Positions 17,283-25,656 of a stretch of 49,665 nt of DNA are shown here, one piece after another; the stretch's first letter is position 1; the number at the start of each line of letters is the position of its first letter. The position numbers were made by a program, and so were the translations under genes. A model generated the notes under the pieces. That model ran no database searches, had not been told where the DNA came from, and saw only the letters and a program-made list of their open reading frames with translations. Origin of the DNA: Deltaproteobacteria bacterium (GTDB taxonomy: Bacteria; Myxococcota_A; Polyangia; Polyangiales; Sandaracinaceae); assembly GCA_017303575.1 (NCBI GenBank), contig JAFLCL010000036.1, forward strand, positions 1 to 49,665, given 5' to 3'.

Positions 17283-17607
17283 CTCGTCCTCCCTCAGTTC
17301 GCGTCCTCACCTCGAGGTCGTTGGCCGACCTCTCGGCACGACATCCGTGCACGCCACGCGGCGTGGCCCGCGAGACGAGGAGGCCACGACGCGCATTCAT
17401 CGATCAATCCCGTTTATTCATGAGAAGCTCTCTCATCTCGGGCACTTGGCGAGCGAGAGTCGTTCTCGGTCGAGCGAGGCACCGCGTGAAGAATCTCGCG
17501 TCGACGTGAGTCGTCTCCGCGCGAACATCGGGGCGACGGTGCGTAGATAGAGACGTGTCGCGCCCCCACCGTCGGTCGGGCGCGACCGCACCTCGAGGGA
17601 TCCATCC
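17283..17607. promoter_or_regulatory. Divergent intergenic region between peptide and cupin genes
   Basis: These 325 bp separate two divergent genes and must hold both promoters. A stretch at about 17395-17445 (around cgtttattcatgagaag) is noticeably AT-richer than the surroundings and contains a short TGAGA...TCTCA inverted repeat near 17419-17433. I see no convincing -35/-10 pair. No credible ORF lies inside. Confidence 0.4.
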
Positions 17608-18789
17608 ATGGCCAGCACCTATTCGTTCTCGAAGCTCATCGCCCCCATGTCGAAGGCGGAGTTCATCGCCGAGTACTGGGAGAAGAAGCCGCTCATCGTG
17701 CGGCGCGAGGAGCGCGGCTACTACAGCGAGCTCCTGTCGGTGAAGAAGCTCGAGCACGTCATCACCTCGCAGGCGTTGCCGCGCGACATGTGCTTCATCG
17801 CGAACGCGTCGCGTCAGGTCGACGGCAGCGAGTACAGCTACCCCGACGGCATCGTCGATCCGTCGCGTCTCTTCCAGCAGTTCGCCGACGGCGGGACGAT
17901 CGTCTTCAACCAGCTGCACACGCTCTTGCCCGACCTCGCCGATCTCTGTCGCTCGCTCGAGCGCGAGATCAGCTGCCGCTTCCAGACGAACATCTACCTC
18001 TCGCCCGACAAGGCCCAGGGCTTCCCCGCGCACTACGACAGCCACGACGTGTTCGTCTTGCAGGTGCACGGCGTCAAGCACTGGCTCGTCTACAACACGC
18101 CGATCGAGCTGCCGTTCAAGGGCCAGCCGTTCAAGCGCGACGAGACGCCCAAGGGCGACGTCACGATGGAGTTCGATCTCCGCCCCGGCGACATGCTCTA
18201 CCTGCCGCGCGGCATGATGCACGACGCGCAGACGCGCGAGGGCGAGACGGCCCACATCACGCTGGGGGCGCTCACCACGAGCTGGACCGAGCTCTTGCTC
18301 GAGGTCGTCGCGAAGGTCGCGCTCACCGACGTGGACTTCCGCCGCGCCCTCCCGCCCGGCTTCGCGCAGACCACCTACGATCGCACCGAGGCCCGCGCGA
18401 CGATGAAGTCGCTGCTCTCGCGCCTCGTCGATCGCGGCGATCTCGATCAGGCGATGGATCACTTCGCCGACGAGCTCGTCTCCACGCGCCGCGCGCTGCT
18501 CGACGGTCAGCTCGAGCAGATCCTCTCGCTCTCGGACATCACGCCCGAGCACCACGCGGGCGCGCGCCCGAACCTCGTCTACCGCTGGACCAAGCGCGAC
18601 GAGCAGATCGTCGTCAGCTGCTACGGCGCCGAGATGCGCCTCCCCGAGCACGCCGCCGAGCCGCTGCTCTACGCGCTCGAGACGAGCGACTTCAAGATCG
18701 CAGACCTCCCGGGTGAGCTCGACGACGCAGGCAAGGTGGTCCTCGTGAAGCGCCTCGTCCGCGAGGGCATGGTCTCGATCAAGCGCTGA
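17608..18789 (+). CDS. JmjC/cupin-4 family Fe(II)/2-oxoglutarate oxygenase
   Basis: A 393-residue protein of the cupin_4/JmjC group that includes the ribosomal protein hydroxylases RoxA/YcfD and Mina53/NO66. The double-stranded beta-helix carries the iron ligands His142 and Asp144 (AHYDSHDVFVLQVHG) and a third His at about 205 in LPRGMMHDAQT. A helical dimerisation part and a winged-helix-like C-terminus follow, as in the family. Expected reaction: hydroxylation of a side chain in a protein substrate. The substrate is unknown; the divergent Asp-rich peptide is a candidate only by position. The ATG at 17608 is preceded by gaggga at suitable spacing. Confidence 0.8.
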   Translation: MASTYSFSKLIAPMSKAEFIAEYWEKKPLIVRREERGYYSELLSVKKLEHVITSQALPRDMCFIANASRQVDGSEYSYPDGIVDPSRLFQQFADGGTIVFNQLHTLLPDLADLCRSLEREISCRFQTNIYLSPDKAQGFPAHYDSHDVFVLQVHGVKHWLVYNTPIELPFKGQPFKRDETPKGDVTMEFDLRPGDMLYLPRGMMHDAQTREGETAHITLGALTTSWTELLLEVVAKVALTDVDFRRALPPGFAQTTYDRTEARATMKSLLSRLVDRGDLDQAMDHFADELVSTRRALLDGQLEQILSLSDITPEHHAGARPNLVYRWTKRDEQIVVSCYGAEMRLPEHAAEPLLYALETSDFKIADLPGELDDAGKVVLVKRLVREGMVSIKR

Positions 18790-18836
18790 CCGCGGCCCTG
18801 TAGGAGGCAGAGGCGCTCAACCGGTACGTCACACGG

Positions 18837-18880
18837 GCACCCCTCCCGCCAGCGGGAGGGGCCGGGGGTGGGTCAGCGGT
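18837..18880 (+). repeat. Dispersed palindromic repeat, copy 1
   Basis: A hairpin of ccctcccgc and gcgggaggg is followed by a G-rich arm and gtgggtcagcggt. The same element in inverse orientation occurs at 26774-26818, so it is a dispersed repeat. Here it lies after the cupin gene and may also aid termination. Confidence 0.75.
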
Positions 18881-18929
18881 GCTCGGACGACTCACGAGCC
18901 CCACGAACGCCGCATGTCATCCTCCCCCG

Positions 18930-19571
18930 ATGACCTCTCTTCGCACCGCTTCGCTCGCCTCCTCCCTCGCGCTCTCGCTCGCGCTCACCGGCTGCCCCGG
19001 CGACCCCGCTCAGCCCGACGCCTTCGCCGGCCTCGATGGCTGCGCGTGCGTCGATGGCGGCCCGTCGAGCACGCCGGACTCGCCGAACCTCGAGCTCCCC
19101 GACGCGCCGAGCGTCGAGGTGCCCGACGCGCCCTCGATGTCCGACGCGCCCTCACCCGACGACAGCGGCCCCGTCGTCGGCGACTCGTTCGTCGCGCGCA
19201 CGTGCGGCCCCGCGGACGGTGCCGCGCTGACGATCACGATCTCCGACGCGCTCGATGTCCCCTCGTGCTCGGCCGATCCCGAGCGTCCCTCGACGTCCTT
19301 CTACATCCACGACCTCGGCGGCGCGACACTGCCGCCCACCGCGGGCGCGACGATCACGTCCACCACGGCCGCGTCGAACGGCACTGGCTCGGTATGCCCC
19401 GGCGGCCGCCCGCCCTGCCGCGTCTCGGAGACGTGGAGCGTCACGTTCACCAGCTACGCCGACGACGGCGCCGCGAGCGGCCAATACGCGATCACCTTCG
19501 AAGACGGCGCGATGTCGACTGGCACCTTCCAGGCGACCCGCTGCGAAGTCGGCGGAAGAATCTGCGGCTGA
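18930..19571 (+). CDS. Lipoprotein of unknown function
   Basis: 213 residues from the ATG at 18930. The signal peptide ends in a lipobox (LALTGC), followed by a Cys-containing segment (GCACVDGG) and a low-complexity linker with PDAPS repeats to about residue 85. The C-terminal part is a compact beta-rich domain with three Cys pairs or singles (ARTCGPADG, PSCSADP, CPGGRPPC, TRCEVGGRIC). I do not recognise the family; the layout is that of many myxobacterial surface lipoproteins. The frame extends 17 codons upstream, but the ATG at 18930 fits the signal peptide. Confidence 0.65.
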   Translation: MTSLRTASLASSLALSLALTGCPGDPAQPDAFAGLDGCACVDGGPSSTPDSPNLELPDAPSVEVPDAPSMSDAPSPDDSGPVVGDSFVARTCGPADGAALTITISDALDVPSCSADPERPSTSFYIHDLGGATLPPTAGATITSTTAASNGTGSVCPGGRPPCRVSETWSVTFTSYADDGAASGQYAITFEDGAMSTGTFQATRCEVGGRICG

Positions 19572-19651
19572 AGACCGCGGCTGGCGTCTGGAGCACGACG
19601 AGGTCGTGCTCGTGAAGGTCAGTAGACACGCGACGACGTAGGTGGCAAAGG

Positions 19652-19700
19652 CACCCCCTCCCGCCCGCGGCGCGGGAATCGCGAAACTGGGCGGCGCCCC
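19652..19700. repeat. Degenerate dispersed palindromic repeat
   Basis: The stretch caccccctcccgcccg and the following gcgcgggaatcgcg match part of the family seen at 18837, 20066 and 20334, but the second arm is eroded. It sits just before the DUF559 gene. Confidence 0.4.
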
Positions 19701-19715
19701 TGCCGATGAAGGCGG

Positions 19716-20060
19716 ATGAGACCTGTCATCCTGGATGCTCGACGCCTGCGCGCTCACCAGACCGTCGCGGAGACGGCCCTCTGGGACCAGCTTCGCGGCC
19801 GCCGCCTCGGACCGAAGTTTCGCCGGCAGCATCCCTTCGACTGTTACGTGCTCGACTTCTACTGCCACGAGCTCGGGTTGGTCATCGAGATCGACGGCGA
19901 CACCCACGCGGGCGACGATTCCGCGCGTCGGGACATCGTTCGGACGAGGGTCCTGGAGCGCCATGGATTGCGCGTGATTCGCTTCACGAACCAAGAGGTG
20001 CTGCGCGAGATGCCTCGAGTCATCGAACGAATCTCGCTCGCGATCCAGAAGCCGCGCTGA
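19716..20060 (+). CDS. DUF559 endonuclease-domain protein
   Basis: A 114-residue protein of the DUF559 family, which shares the Vsr/PD-(D/E)XK nuclease fold. Visible signatures: AHQTVAETALWDQLRGRRLGPKFRRQHPF, then YVLDFYCHELGLVIEIDGDTH with the acidic cluster, and ERHGLRVIRFTNQEVL. The length is typical. It is a single-domain nuclease candidate of unknown target. It is immediately followed (6 bp) by one arm of a 54-bp inverted repeat and lies within the richest cluster of dispersed palindromic repeats in the window. Confidence 0.85.
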   Translation: MRPVILDARRLRAHQTVAETALWDQLRGRRLGPKFRRQHPFDCYVLDFYCHELGLVIEIDGDTHAGDDSARRDIVRTRVLERHGLRVIRFTNQEVLREMPRVIERISLAIQKPR

Positions 20061-20065
20061 TTCGA

Positions 20066-20119
20066 CGTCGCGGTGGCCTGTCCCTCACCCTAGCCCTCTC
20101 CCGCGGGCGGGAGAGGGGA
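20066..20119 (+). repeat. Left arm of a 54-bp inverted repeat
   Basis: Its reverse complement matches 20334-20387 at 51 of 54 positions. The arm itself contains an internal palindrome (ccctctcccgc and gcgggagaggg) and the phrase ccctcaccctag. Confidence 0.9.
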
Positions 20120-20333
20120 CTCGTTGCGTCGCCGACGCCGTGAACCGGTCTGAAGATCGCGACGGCCGGAAGTCGCCTCTGCCGTTTGCGGGAGAAAGTC
20201 GTCGTCATCCAGCGTGGTCATCTCCACGCCGGTGCTCACGGTCGGTCAGCACGCGTCGGGCCGGAAGTCGCCTCTCTCGTGATTGCGGGCGAGGGCGGTC
20301 TGAGAGTCGTCGTCGTTCGGCCTGGGCCGGAAG

Positions 20334-20387
20334 TCCCCTCTCCCGCTTGCGGGAGAGGGCTAGGGTGAGGGCCAGGCCACCGCGACG
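20334..20387 (-). repeat. Right arm of the 54-bp inverted repeat
   Basis: This is the inverted partner of 20066-20119 with three mismatches, two of them in the hairpin loop. It contains the intact hairpin ctctcccgcttgcgggagag. Confidence 0.9.
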
Positions 20388-20670
20388 CCGCTCCGTGCGA
20401 CGCAGCCTGCGTTGGCGCGTGCGCAATCGACGAGCCCCACACGACATCCATCGATCAGAGTGGTCATCGGCGCGCTCCGAACGTGTCGTCCGATCTCATG
20501 CGAGGCGAAGCGCCTCGGCGCGCGCGCGCCGGCCCATGCGCTCGCCCACCGAAAGCGGCCTCGGTGACCTGTCGGTGCGCTTTGGATCGCCCGTTGCTCG
20601 TGCGCATCGCCCCTCCGGGCCAGTCGCGCAACGAGCACGGCCGTTCTCCATCGCTCAGCAGGCAACACTC

Positions 20671-21711
20671 ATGGCACGCCAAGAACAAGGTCTCCGCGGC
20701 AAGGTCGTCGTCGTCACCGGCGCATCGAGCGGGATCGGGCGGCAGGTCTGCGTCGATCTGGCCGCGCGGGGCTGCCACGTCGTGTGCGCCGCGCGGCGAG
20801 CGCGCGATCTCGAGGCGACCGCGGCGCTCTGTCGCAACGCCGCGCCCGCGGGCGCTGGCGATCTCGGTCCGCTCGTGGTCCCCACCGACGTCTCGGTGGA
20901 AGCAGACGTGCGCGCGCTGCTCGACGCGACGCTCTCTCGCTGGGGCCGAGTCGATGTGTGGGTGAGCTGCGCAGGGACCACGCTGTTCTCCCCACTCGCC
21001 GATGCCTCCTTCGCGGAGCACCGCCGCGTGATCGAGACCAACCTCTTCGGCGCCATGCTCTCGGCGCGCGCGGTGGTGCCTCTCTTTCGCCGACAGCGCC
21101 GAGGCATCCTGATCGACGTGGGCTCGGTGCTGAGCGAGATCGGTCAGCCCTTCGTGCCCTCGTACGCCATCAGCAAGTTCGGCGTGCGAGGCATGGCAGA
21201 GTCGCTGCGCGTCGAGCTCGCAGACGAGCCCGACATCCACGTGTGCACCGTCTATCCGTATGCGGTGGACACGCCGCACTTCCAGACCGGCGGAAACCGC
21301 GTGGGCCGCCCCGCCCGCACGATGCCGCCCGTGCAGTCACCCGAGAAGGTGTCTCTGGCCATCGTGTCTCTCATCGAGCGGCCTCGTCGCGAGCTCCACG
21401 TGCCTCGGCTCGCCGCGCTCGGCGTGGCCCTCCATCGCATCTTTCCGCTCGTCACCGACAAGCTGCTTCTCCATGCGCTGCGTGAGTTCCACTTCGGGCA
21501 CGCGGAGGAGGGTGGCAGTGCGGGCAACCTGTTCGCGCCGAAGGCGGGCGAGGTCGGCACGGTGCACGGGCACCGACGTCCGCTCATCGGCACCGGCGCG
21601 TTCTTCGCCTGGCTCGTGCGCGAGCTCGCGAGCATCCAGGTGGAGGCCGCCACGCAGCCGCGGCGACGCACAGCCTCGCCTTCCGCGCGCACGCTCTCGC
21701 CGCAGCCGTAG
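20671..21711 (+). CDS. Short-chain dehydrogenase/reductase with C-terminal extension
   Basis: A 346-residue classical SDR. The cofactor loop is VTGASSGIGRQV, followed by SCAGTTLF in place of the common NNAG, and a catalytic Ser with YAISK (Tyr and Lys). AARRARD after the second strand suggests NADP preference. About 80 residues extend past the usual SDR end and include a helical segment, as in the membrane-associated SDR relatives of DltE or 11-beta-HSD type. The substrate is unknown. The ATG at 20671 is chosen because the SDR fold starts about 10 residues later. The next gene starts 2 bp after its stop, so they are co-translated. Confidence 0.8.
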   Translation: MARQEQGLRGKVVVVTGASSGIGRQVCVDLAARGCHVVCAARRARDLEATAALCRNAAPAGAGDLGPLVVPTDVSVEADVRALLDATLSRWGRVDVWVSCAGTTLFSPLADASFAEHRRVIETNLFGAMLSARAVVPLFRRQRRGILIDVGSVLSEIGQPFVPSYAISKFGVRGMAESLRVELADEPDIHVCTVYPYAVDTPHFQTGGNRVGRPARTMPPVQSPEKVSLAIVSLIERPRRELHVPRLAALGVALHRIFPLVTDKLLLHALREFHFGHAEEGGSAGNLFAPKAGEVGTVHGHRRPLIGTGAFFAWLVRELASIQVEAATQPRRRTASPSARTLSPQP

Positions 21712-21713
21712 TC

Positions 21714-23147
21714 GTGCGCGCCGAGTACGACGCGATCATCGTGGGCTCGGGCCCCAACGGTCTCGCGGCTGCGATCACGCTCGCGCAGCGAGGTCTCTCG
21801 ACGCTCGTGGTGGAGGCCGCGCGAACGCCTGGCGGAGGGATGCGATCGGCCGCGCTGACGGACGAGGGCTTCGTCCACGACGTGTGCTCCGCTGTGCATC
21901 CGCTGGGCATCGGGTCTCCTTTCTTCCGCACGCTCCCGCTCGCCGAGCACGGCCTCGCGTGGGTGCCCTCGCCCACGCCGCTGGCGCACGTGCTCTCGGA
22001 CGATCGTGTGGTCACGCTCGAGCGCTCGGTCGCGCACACGGCGGCGATGCTGGGCTCCGATGGTCCGGCGTACACGCGTCTCTTCGCGCCCTTCGTCGAG
22101 CGCTGGGAGGAGCTGTCGCGCATGGTGCTGGGGCCGCTGCGCTGGCCCTCGTCGCCGTGGCTCTTCGCGCGCTTCGGGCTCGTCGCGATGCGCTCGATGC
22201 TCGGTCTCTCTCGCTCGCGCTTCGCGACGGAGCCGCCGGGCGCACTGCTCGCGAGCATCGCGGCGCACGCGATGGTGCCGCTCGATCGCGCGTTCACGGC
22301 GTCGTTCGCGCTGGTGCTCGGGGCTGCCGGGCACGCGGTGGGCTGGCCCATCGCGCGCGGGGGCTCGCGATCGATCGCCGACGCGCTCGTGCGTCTGCAC
22401 GCCTCGCTCGGCGGCGAGCTCACGCTGGGGCACGAGGTGAAGGATCTGCGCGAGCTCCCGCGGGCCCGCGCGTACCTGCTCGACGTCTCGCCGCGCAGCC
22501 TGGTGTCGATCGCGCGCGCGTCGTTGCCGCCCCACTACGTCGAGCGCGCGCTTCGATTCCGCCACGGGCCTGGCTCGTTCAAGATCGACTGGTCCTTGCG
22601 CGGGCCGATCCCCTGGCGACACGAGGCCTGTCGACGCGCTGTCACGGTGCATCTCTCTGGCACGCAGAGGGACATCTTCCTCACCGAGTCGACGGTGCAC
22701 CACGGCCACATCGCCGATCAGCCCTTCGTGCTGCTGGGCCAGCCGAGCGTGGTCGACGACACGCGCGCGCCCCCCGGCAAGCAGACGGCATGGGCCTATT
22801 GTCACGTCCCTCACGGCTCGAGCGTGGACTGCACCTCACGCATCGAGTCGTTGCTCGAGCGCCACGCGCCGGGCTTTCTCGATCAAGTGATCTCGCGAGC
22901 GACGATGACAGCCACAGCCCTCGAGGCATTCGACGCGAACTGCGTCGGCGGCGACATCAGCGGAGGCCTCCCCGACGCGCGTCAGCTGTTCTTCCGCCCG
23001 ATGGCCAAGCTCGATCCGTACGCGACTCCCGCCAAGAACATCTTCCTCTGCTCAGCCTCCACACCCCCCGGCGGTGGCGTCCACGGCATGTGCGGCCACT
23101 GGGCAGCACGAAGCGCCCTCGACCGCGTCTTCGGGCTCTTGCCTTGA
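21714..23147 (+). CDS. Phytoene-desaturase-like FAD oxidoreductase
   Basis: A 477-residue NAD(P)/FAD-dependent oxidoreductase of the CrtI/phytoene dehydrogenase-related group (COG1233 type). The N-terminal dinucleotide motif is AIIVGSGPNGLAAAITLAQRG, followed by VVEAARTPGGGMRS. The C-terminal FAD segment is FLCSASTPPGGGVHGMCGHWAA. The GTG start at 21714 lies 2 bp after the SDR stop and directly precedes the Rossmann strand. Family members desaturate or isomerise isoprenoids or saturate retinoids. No other carotenoid gene lies nearby, so the substrate is open. The pair with the SDR suggests two redox steps on one lipid-like substrate. Confidence 0.8.
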   Translation: MRAEYDAIIVGSGPNGLAAAITLAQRGLSTLVVEAARTPGGGMRSAALTDEGFVHDVCSAVHPLGIGSPFFRTLPLAEHGLAWVPSPTPLAHVLSDDRVVTLERSVAHTAAMLGSDGPAYTRLFAPFVERWEELSRMVLGPLRWPSSPWLFARFGLVAMRSMLGLSRSRFATEPPGALLASIAAHAMVPLDRAFTASFALVLGAAGHAVGWPIARGGSRSIADALVRLHASLGGELTLGHEVKDLRELPRARAYLLDVSPRSLVSIARASLPPHYVERALRFRHGPGSFKIDWSLRGPIPWRHEACRRAVTVHLSGTQRDIFLTESTVHHGHIADQPFVLLGQPSVVDDTRAPPGKQTAWAYCHVPHGSSVDCTSRIESLLERHAPGFLDQVISRATMTATALEAFDANCVGGDISGGLPDARQLFFRPMAKLDPYATPAKNIFLCSASTPPGGGVHGMCGHWAARSALDRVFGLLP

Positions 23148-23454
23148 CCCTCCTCGGAGAGCCCGACGAGGCGCCCGGCCCCGCTCGAAGGCTCCACGCG
23201 CACCCACGCACGAGAGAAGCGCGACACCGTCGAGGGCGTGTCCGCGAGACCGAGCATCGAAGCCGAGGTTCCCCTCTCCCGCGCAACGGGGGAGGACACG
23301 GCGCGCGAGCGCCGAGGTGGGGGGACGCGAGAGCGTCTAGCTATTTTGGCACCGCTTCGAACCGTCGCGCAGCCAAGTCGCTCAGGCCCGGTCCGCCCTC
23401 CGCACGCGCACCGCCAGCCCCGGATGGAGTGAGCCGCGATCGTTCCAACATCAA
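23148..23454. other. 307-bp intergenic region with a degenerate repeat
   Basis: At about 23269-23330 there is a partial copy of the dispersed element (cccctctcccgcgcaacgg, then ggggaggacacgg and gaggtgggggg). Otherwise I see no gene, no strong hairpin with a T-run and no promoter. The region separates the SDR/flavoenzyme operon from the end of the HNH gene, which converges on it. Confidence 0.5.
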
Positions 23455-25011
23455 TCAATCAGGAGGGGCAGCCCTCCGTACCATCTGTATTCGGTTGCCC
23501 TCGCCAGGAAACTCAACGAGAGTCACCGGGCGGTCGATTTCGAGTTCGTCTGATGCGAAGAGTGTGCGCGGAGAGAGTGTGCCGCGCGCCGGCCCGGTGG
23601 GTGGACCAGCCGAAGCGATGCTGCCGTCGCTTGCCAGTTGGACGCCGAGCATGCGCCGAAAGTCGTTCAAGACGGGTACTCTGAACGATGCCCGAAGAAC
23701 ATCCTCGAACAGCGCGACCCTCTTCGGTCCCTTTGGCTCTAGGATTGCGCGCACGAGCAGGACGGGTCCGTCGCTATCGTCCCACGGCAGTGTCTCGAGT
23801 AGAGCGTCTCTCGCGTGAGAGTCTCCCAATTGATGATGAAGTAGTGCCGCGGCGACGCGTGTTTCCTTGTCGAAGACGTCTAGTTCGCGAATGACACGGC
23901 TCGCATCTCCGCGTTGCCCGCGGGACAGGAGACGGGCCGCGCGTTCGATGAGAATCTCGGACCAGAACGTGTCAGGGCTCGGTTCCTCTGCGATGGCTTC
24001 GACAGACAGCACGCGTGTGACTTGATGCGACTCCACGGCGCACGCGAGCACGTTCACTCGGAACAGAGGAGCGATCGAGGACCCCGACGGCCGTTCGATT
24101 CCCGTGGGACCATGACAAAAGAAGTCAAGAGCCAGCTCGCGTGTGCCAGCAGCGAACTGAACGTCACAGGTCCACGGGTCTACGCGCAGTGTGGCCAGGG
24201 TGCCGTTCAGGTCCACGATCGGAACCCGCATCGTGAGTTCCACGACTCCGTACGTCCCGTCGTCGTCTACCACGTCGTCGTAGCCTTCGATGCGCCGCTC
24301 CGCGGCGGCACGTAGTGGATCGCGCGAGGCGAAGGCAGTGATGCCCGAGAGCTGCTGCTCAAACGTGGGAAATCGTCCTCGCCAAGAACGAACGAGGTGG
24401 TCCGCAAACTGCTCGCGTTGCAGTCGTTGGAACTTCAGCTCCACGAATCCTGCGTTGCCCGCATCGACGCTCCATCTTGTCGCCTTTGGCGGGAAGACGG
24501 CATCCCGGAGCAATTGCGTGTGAGCGACCAGAGCGTCTCGGCGAATCTCCAAGGCCAAGTTGCCGGCAAGGTCCATCATCGAAAGGTCAAGCGCGGACTC
24601 GTGCAATGCGCCTCGAATCCGGAACATCGGAACGCCTCCGACTCGAAGCACCATCGACGAGCTTCGCGCCTCACCGCCGCCAGCAAACACGACGAAGCGT
24701 CGAGGGAGTTCGAACAGCCGGCCATTCAGCTTGTCCTTGACCCAGGGGTCTCGCTTGAACCCTCGAAGCGTCTCGACGGAGTAGAGACCTCGATCGGAAC
24801 CCTTGGGATCAGCCCGGTCGTGATGCTCACGGCAGAGCGCGACGATCCCGGCCGGGTCGTGCGAGTGCCCTTCGTGGAACGGCGGATCGAAGTGGTGAAA
24901 TGTGAGGAGCGGGTTGCCGCATCTGGGCGCGGGACACCCGAAGTTCACCTCTCGGCGCAGGTGCAATCTCGTTTCTGCAGGGATCTTCCGGCTGTCTCCG
25001 TCGTTGTCCAC
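23455..25011 (-). CDS. HNH endonuclease with long uncharacterised C-terminal region
   Basis: 518 residues from a GTG at 25011. The N-terminus (SRKIPAETRLHLRREVNFGC) is the usual lead-in of HNH proteins. The HNH/treble-clef core has FGCPAPRCG, LLTFHHFDPPFHEGH and IVALCREHHDRAD, giving the Cys pairs and catalytic His. Residues from about 110 onward match nothing I know; helical repeats near 410-470 (LLSRGQRGDASRVIREL, AAALLHHQLGDSHARDAL) look TPR-like. GC is clearly lower and codon use less biased than in neighbours, a sign of transfer. The frame stays open upstream through the 42-bp repeats (14-residue units), so a longer N-terminus cannot be excluded. Confidence 0.7.
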   Translation of the reverse strand: MDNDGDSRKIPAETRLHLRREVNFGCPAPRCGNPLLTFHHFDPPFHEGHSHDPAGIVALCREHHDRADPKGSDRGLYSVETLRGFKRDPWVKDKLNGRLFELPRRFVVFAGGGEARSSSMVLRVGGVPMFRIRGALHESALDLSMMDLAGNLALEIRRDALVAHTQLLRDAVFPPKATRWSVDAGNAGFVELKFQRLQREQFADHLVRSWRGRFPTFEQQLSGITAFASRDPLRAAAERRIEGYDDVVDDDGTYGVVELTMRVPIVDLNGTLATLRVDPWTCDVQFAAGTRELALDFFCHGPTGIERPSGSSIAPLFRVNVLACAVESHQVTRVLSVEAIAEEPSPDTFWSEILIERAARLLSRGQRGDASRVIRELDVFDKETRVAAALLHHQLGDSHARDALLETLPWDDSDGPVLLVRAILEPKGPKRVALFEDVLRASFRVPVLNDFRRMLGVQLASDGSIASAGPPTGPARGTLSPRTLFASDELEIDRPVTLVEFPGEGNRIQMVRRAAPPD

Positions 25012-25017
25012 ACCGGA

Positions 25018-25656
25018 ACAGTAGCGGACGATGCCCGGGTATTCAGACCGATCGGCGCGGCCAACCAGAGGCCGCGGCGAGTTCCACTGCGGAGGGGGCC
25101 GGCCAACGAGCGCCTTGGCGATATTCGACGCGTTCCGCGAGCAGCCAACCAGGGGCGGGGCGATTCTTGAGGTGTTCGTCGAGCAGCCAACCAGTGGCTC
25201 GGCGACGTTCGCGGCGTTCGGCGAGCAGCTAACGAGCGGCGGGGCGAATTTCGGGGCGTCGCCGAGGCAGCCAGCCAGGGGCGCGGGGAATTTCGGGGCG
25301 TCGCCGAGGCAGCCAGCCAGGGGCGCGGCGAATTTCGGGGCGTCGCCGAGGCAGCCAACCACGGGCGGGGCGAGTTTCGGGGCGTTGCCGAGGCAGCCAA
25401 CCAGGGGCGGGGCGAATTTCGAGGTGTGGCGAGGGCAGCCAACCAGCCGGGCGGGGCGTCGAGGGGCTTCCGAGGGCTAGCCAACCAGGCCGATCGCCCT
25501 TCTCCGGCCGCCTCGACCGGGTCGCGGAACTTTTTTCTCGCGACACCACGCAACCCGCGTCGGGAGCCCTCGATAAGTGAGCCGCAAGCGACGAGAGCGG
25601 CCGCCGACCGGCGGGACGGGCGTCGTGTTCCAGGCTCACTGGAAAAGGACAGCCAC
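25018..25656. promoter_or_regulatory. Divergent promoter region holding the 42-bp array
   Basis: This interval of about 640 bp lies between the HNH gene and the METK-repeat gene. The 42-bp array occupies 25061-25490. The remaining part, 25491-25656, has no evident repeat and ends with an aaaagga ribosome binding site at about 25644. No other gene is supported. Confidence 0.5.
25061..25490. repeat. 42-bp tandem repeat array, 11 diverged units
   Basis: The conserved core ccaacca (variants ccagcca, ctaacga, ccaacga) recurs exactly every 42 bp, starting at 25061 and ending with the unit at 25481. The rest of the unit (ggcggggcgaatttcggggc and gtcgccgag in the best copies) is conserved in units 5-8 and decays toward both ends. 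There is not a single net indel. Three frames stay open through the array; in the HNH frame it would encode 14-residue PLVGC units. 42 bp equals four turns of B-DNA, so the cores lie on one helix face. It lies upstream of both divergent genes. Confidence 0.9.

Larger units (their letters stand above)
20061..20670. other. 610-bp gene-free region rich in palindromic repeats
   Basis: The region holds at least four copies of the palindromic element: 20066-20119, a partial copy near 20164-20210, another near 20269-20318, and 20334-20387. The partial copies share ggccggaagtcgcctct and agtcgtcgtc. From 20390 to 20670 I see no repeat and no convincing gene; the SDR start lies at 20671. ORFs crossing the area are GC-bias artefacts. 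Confidence 0.7.

Noticed and set aside
25061..25490. CRISPR array
   Set aside because: Repeats are contiguous with no unique spacers and no cas genes are near, so it is a tandem array.
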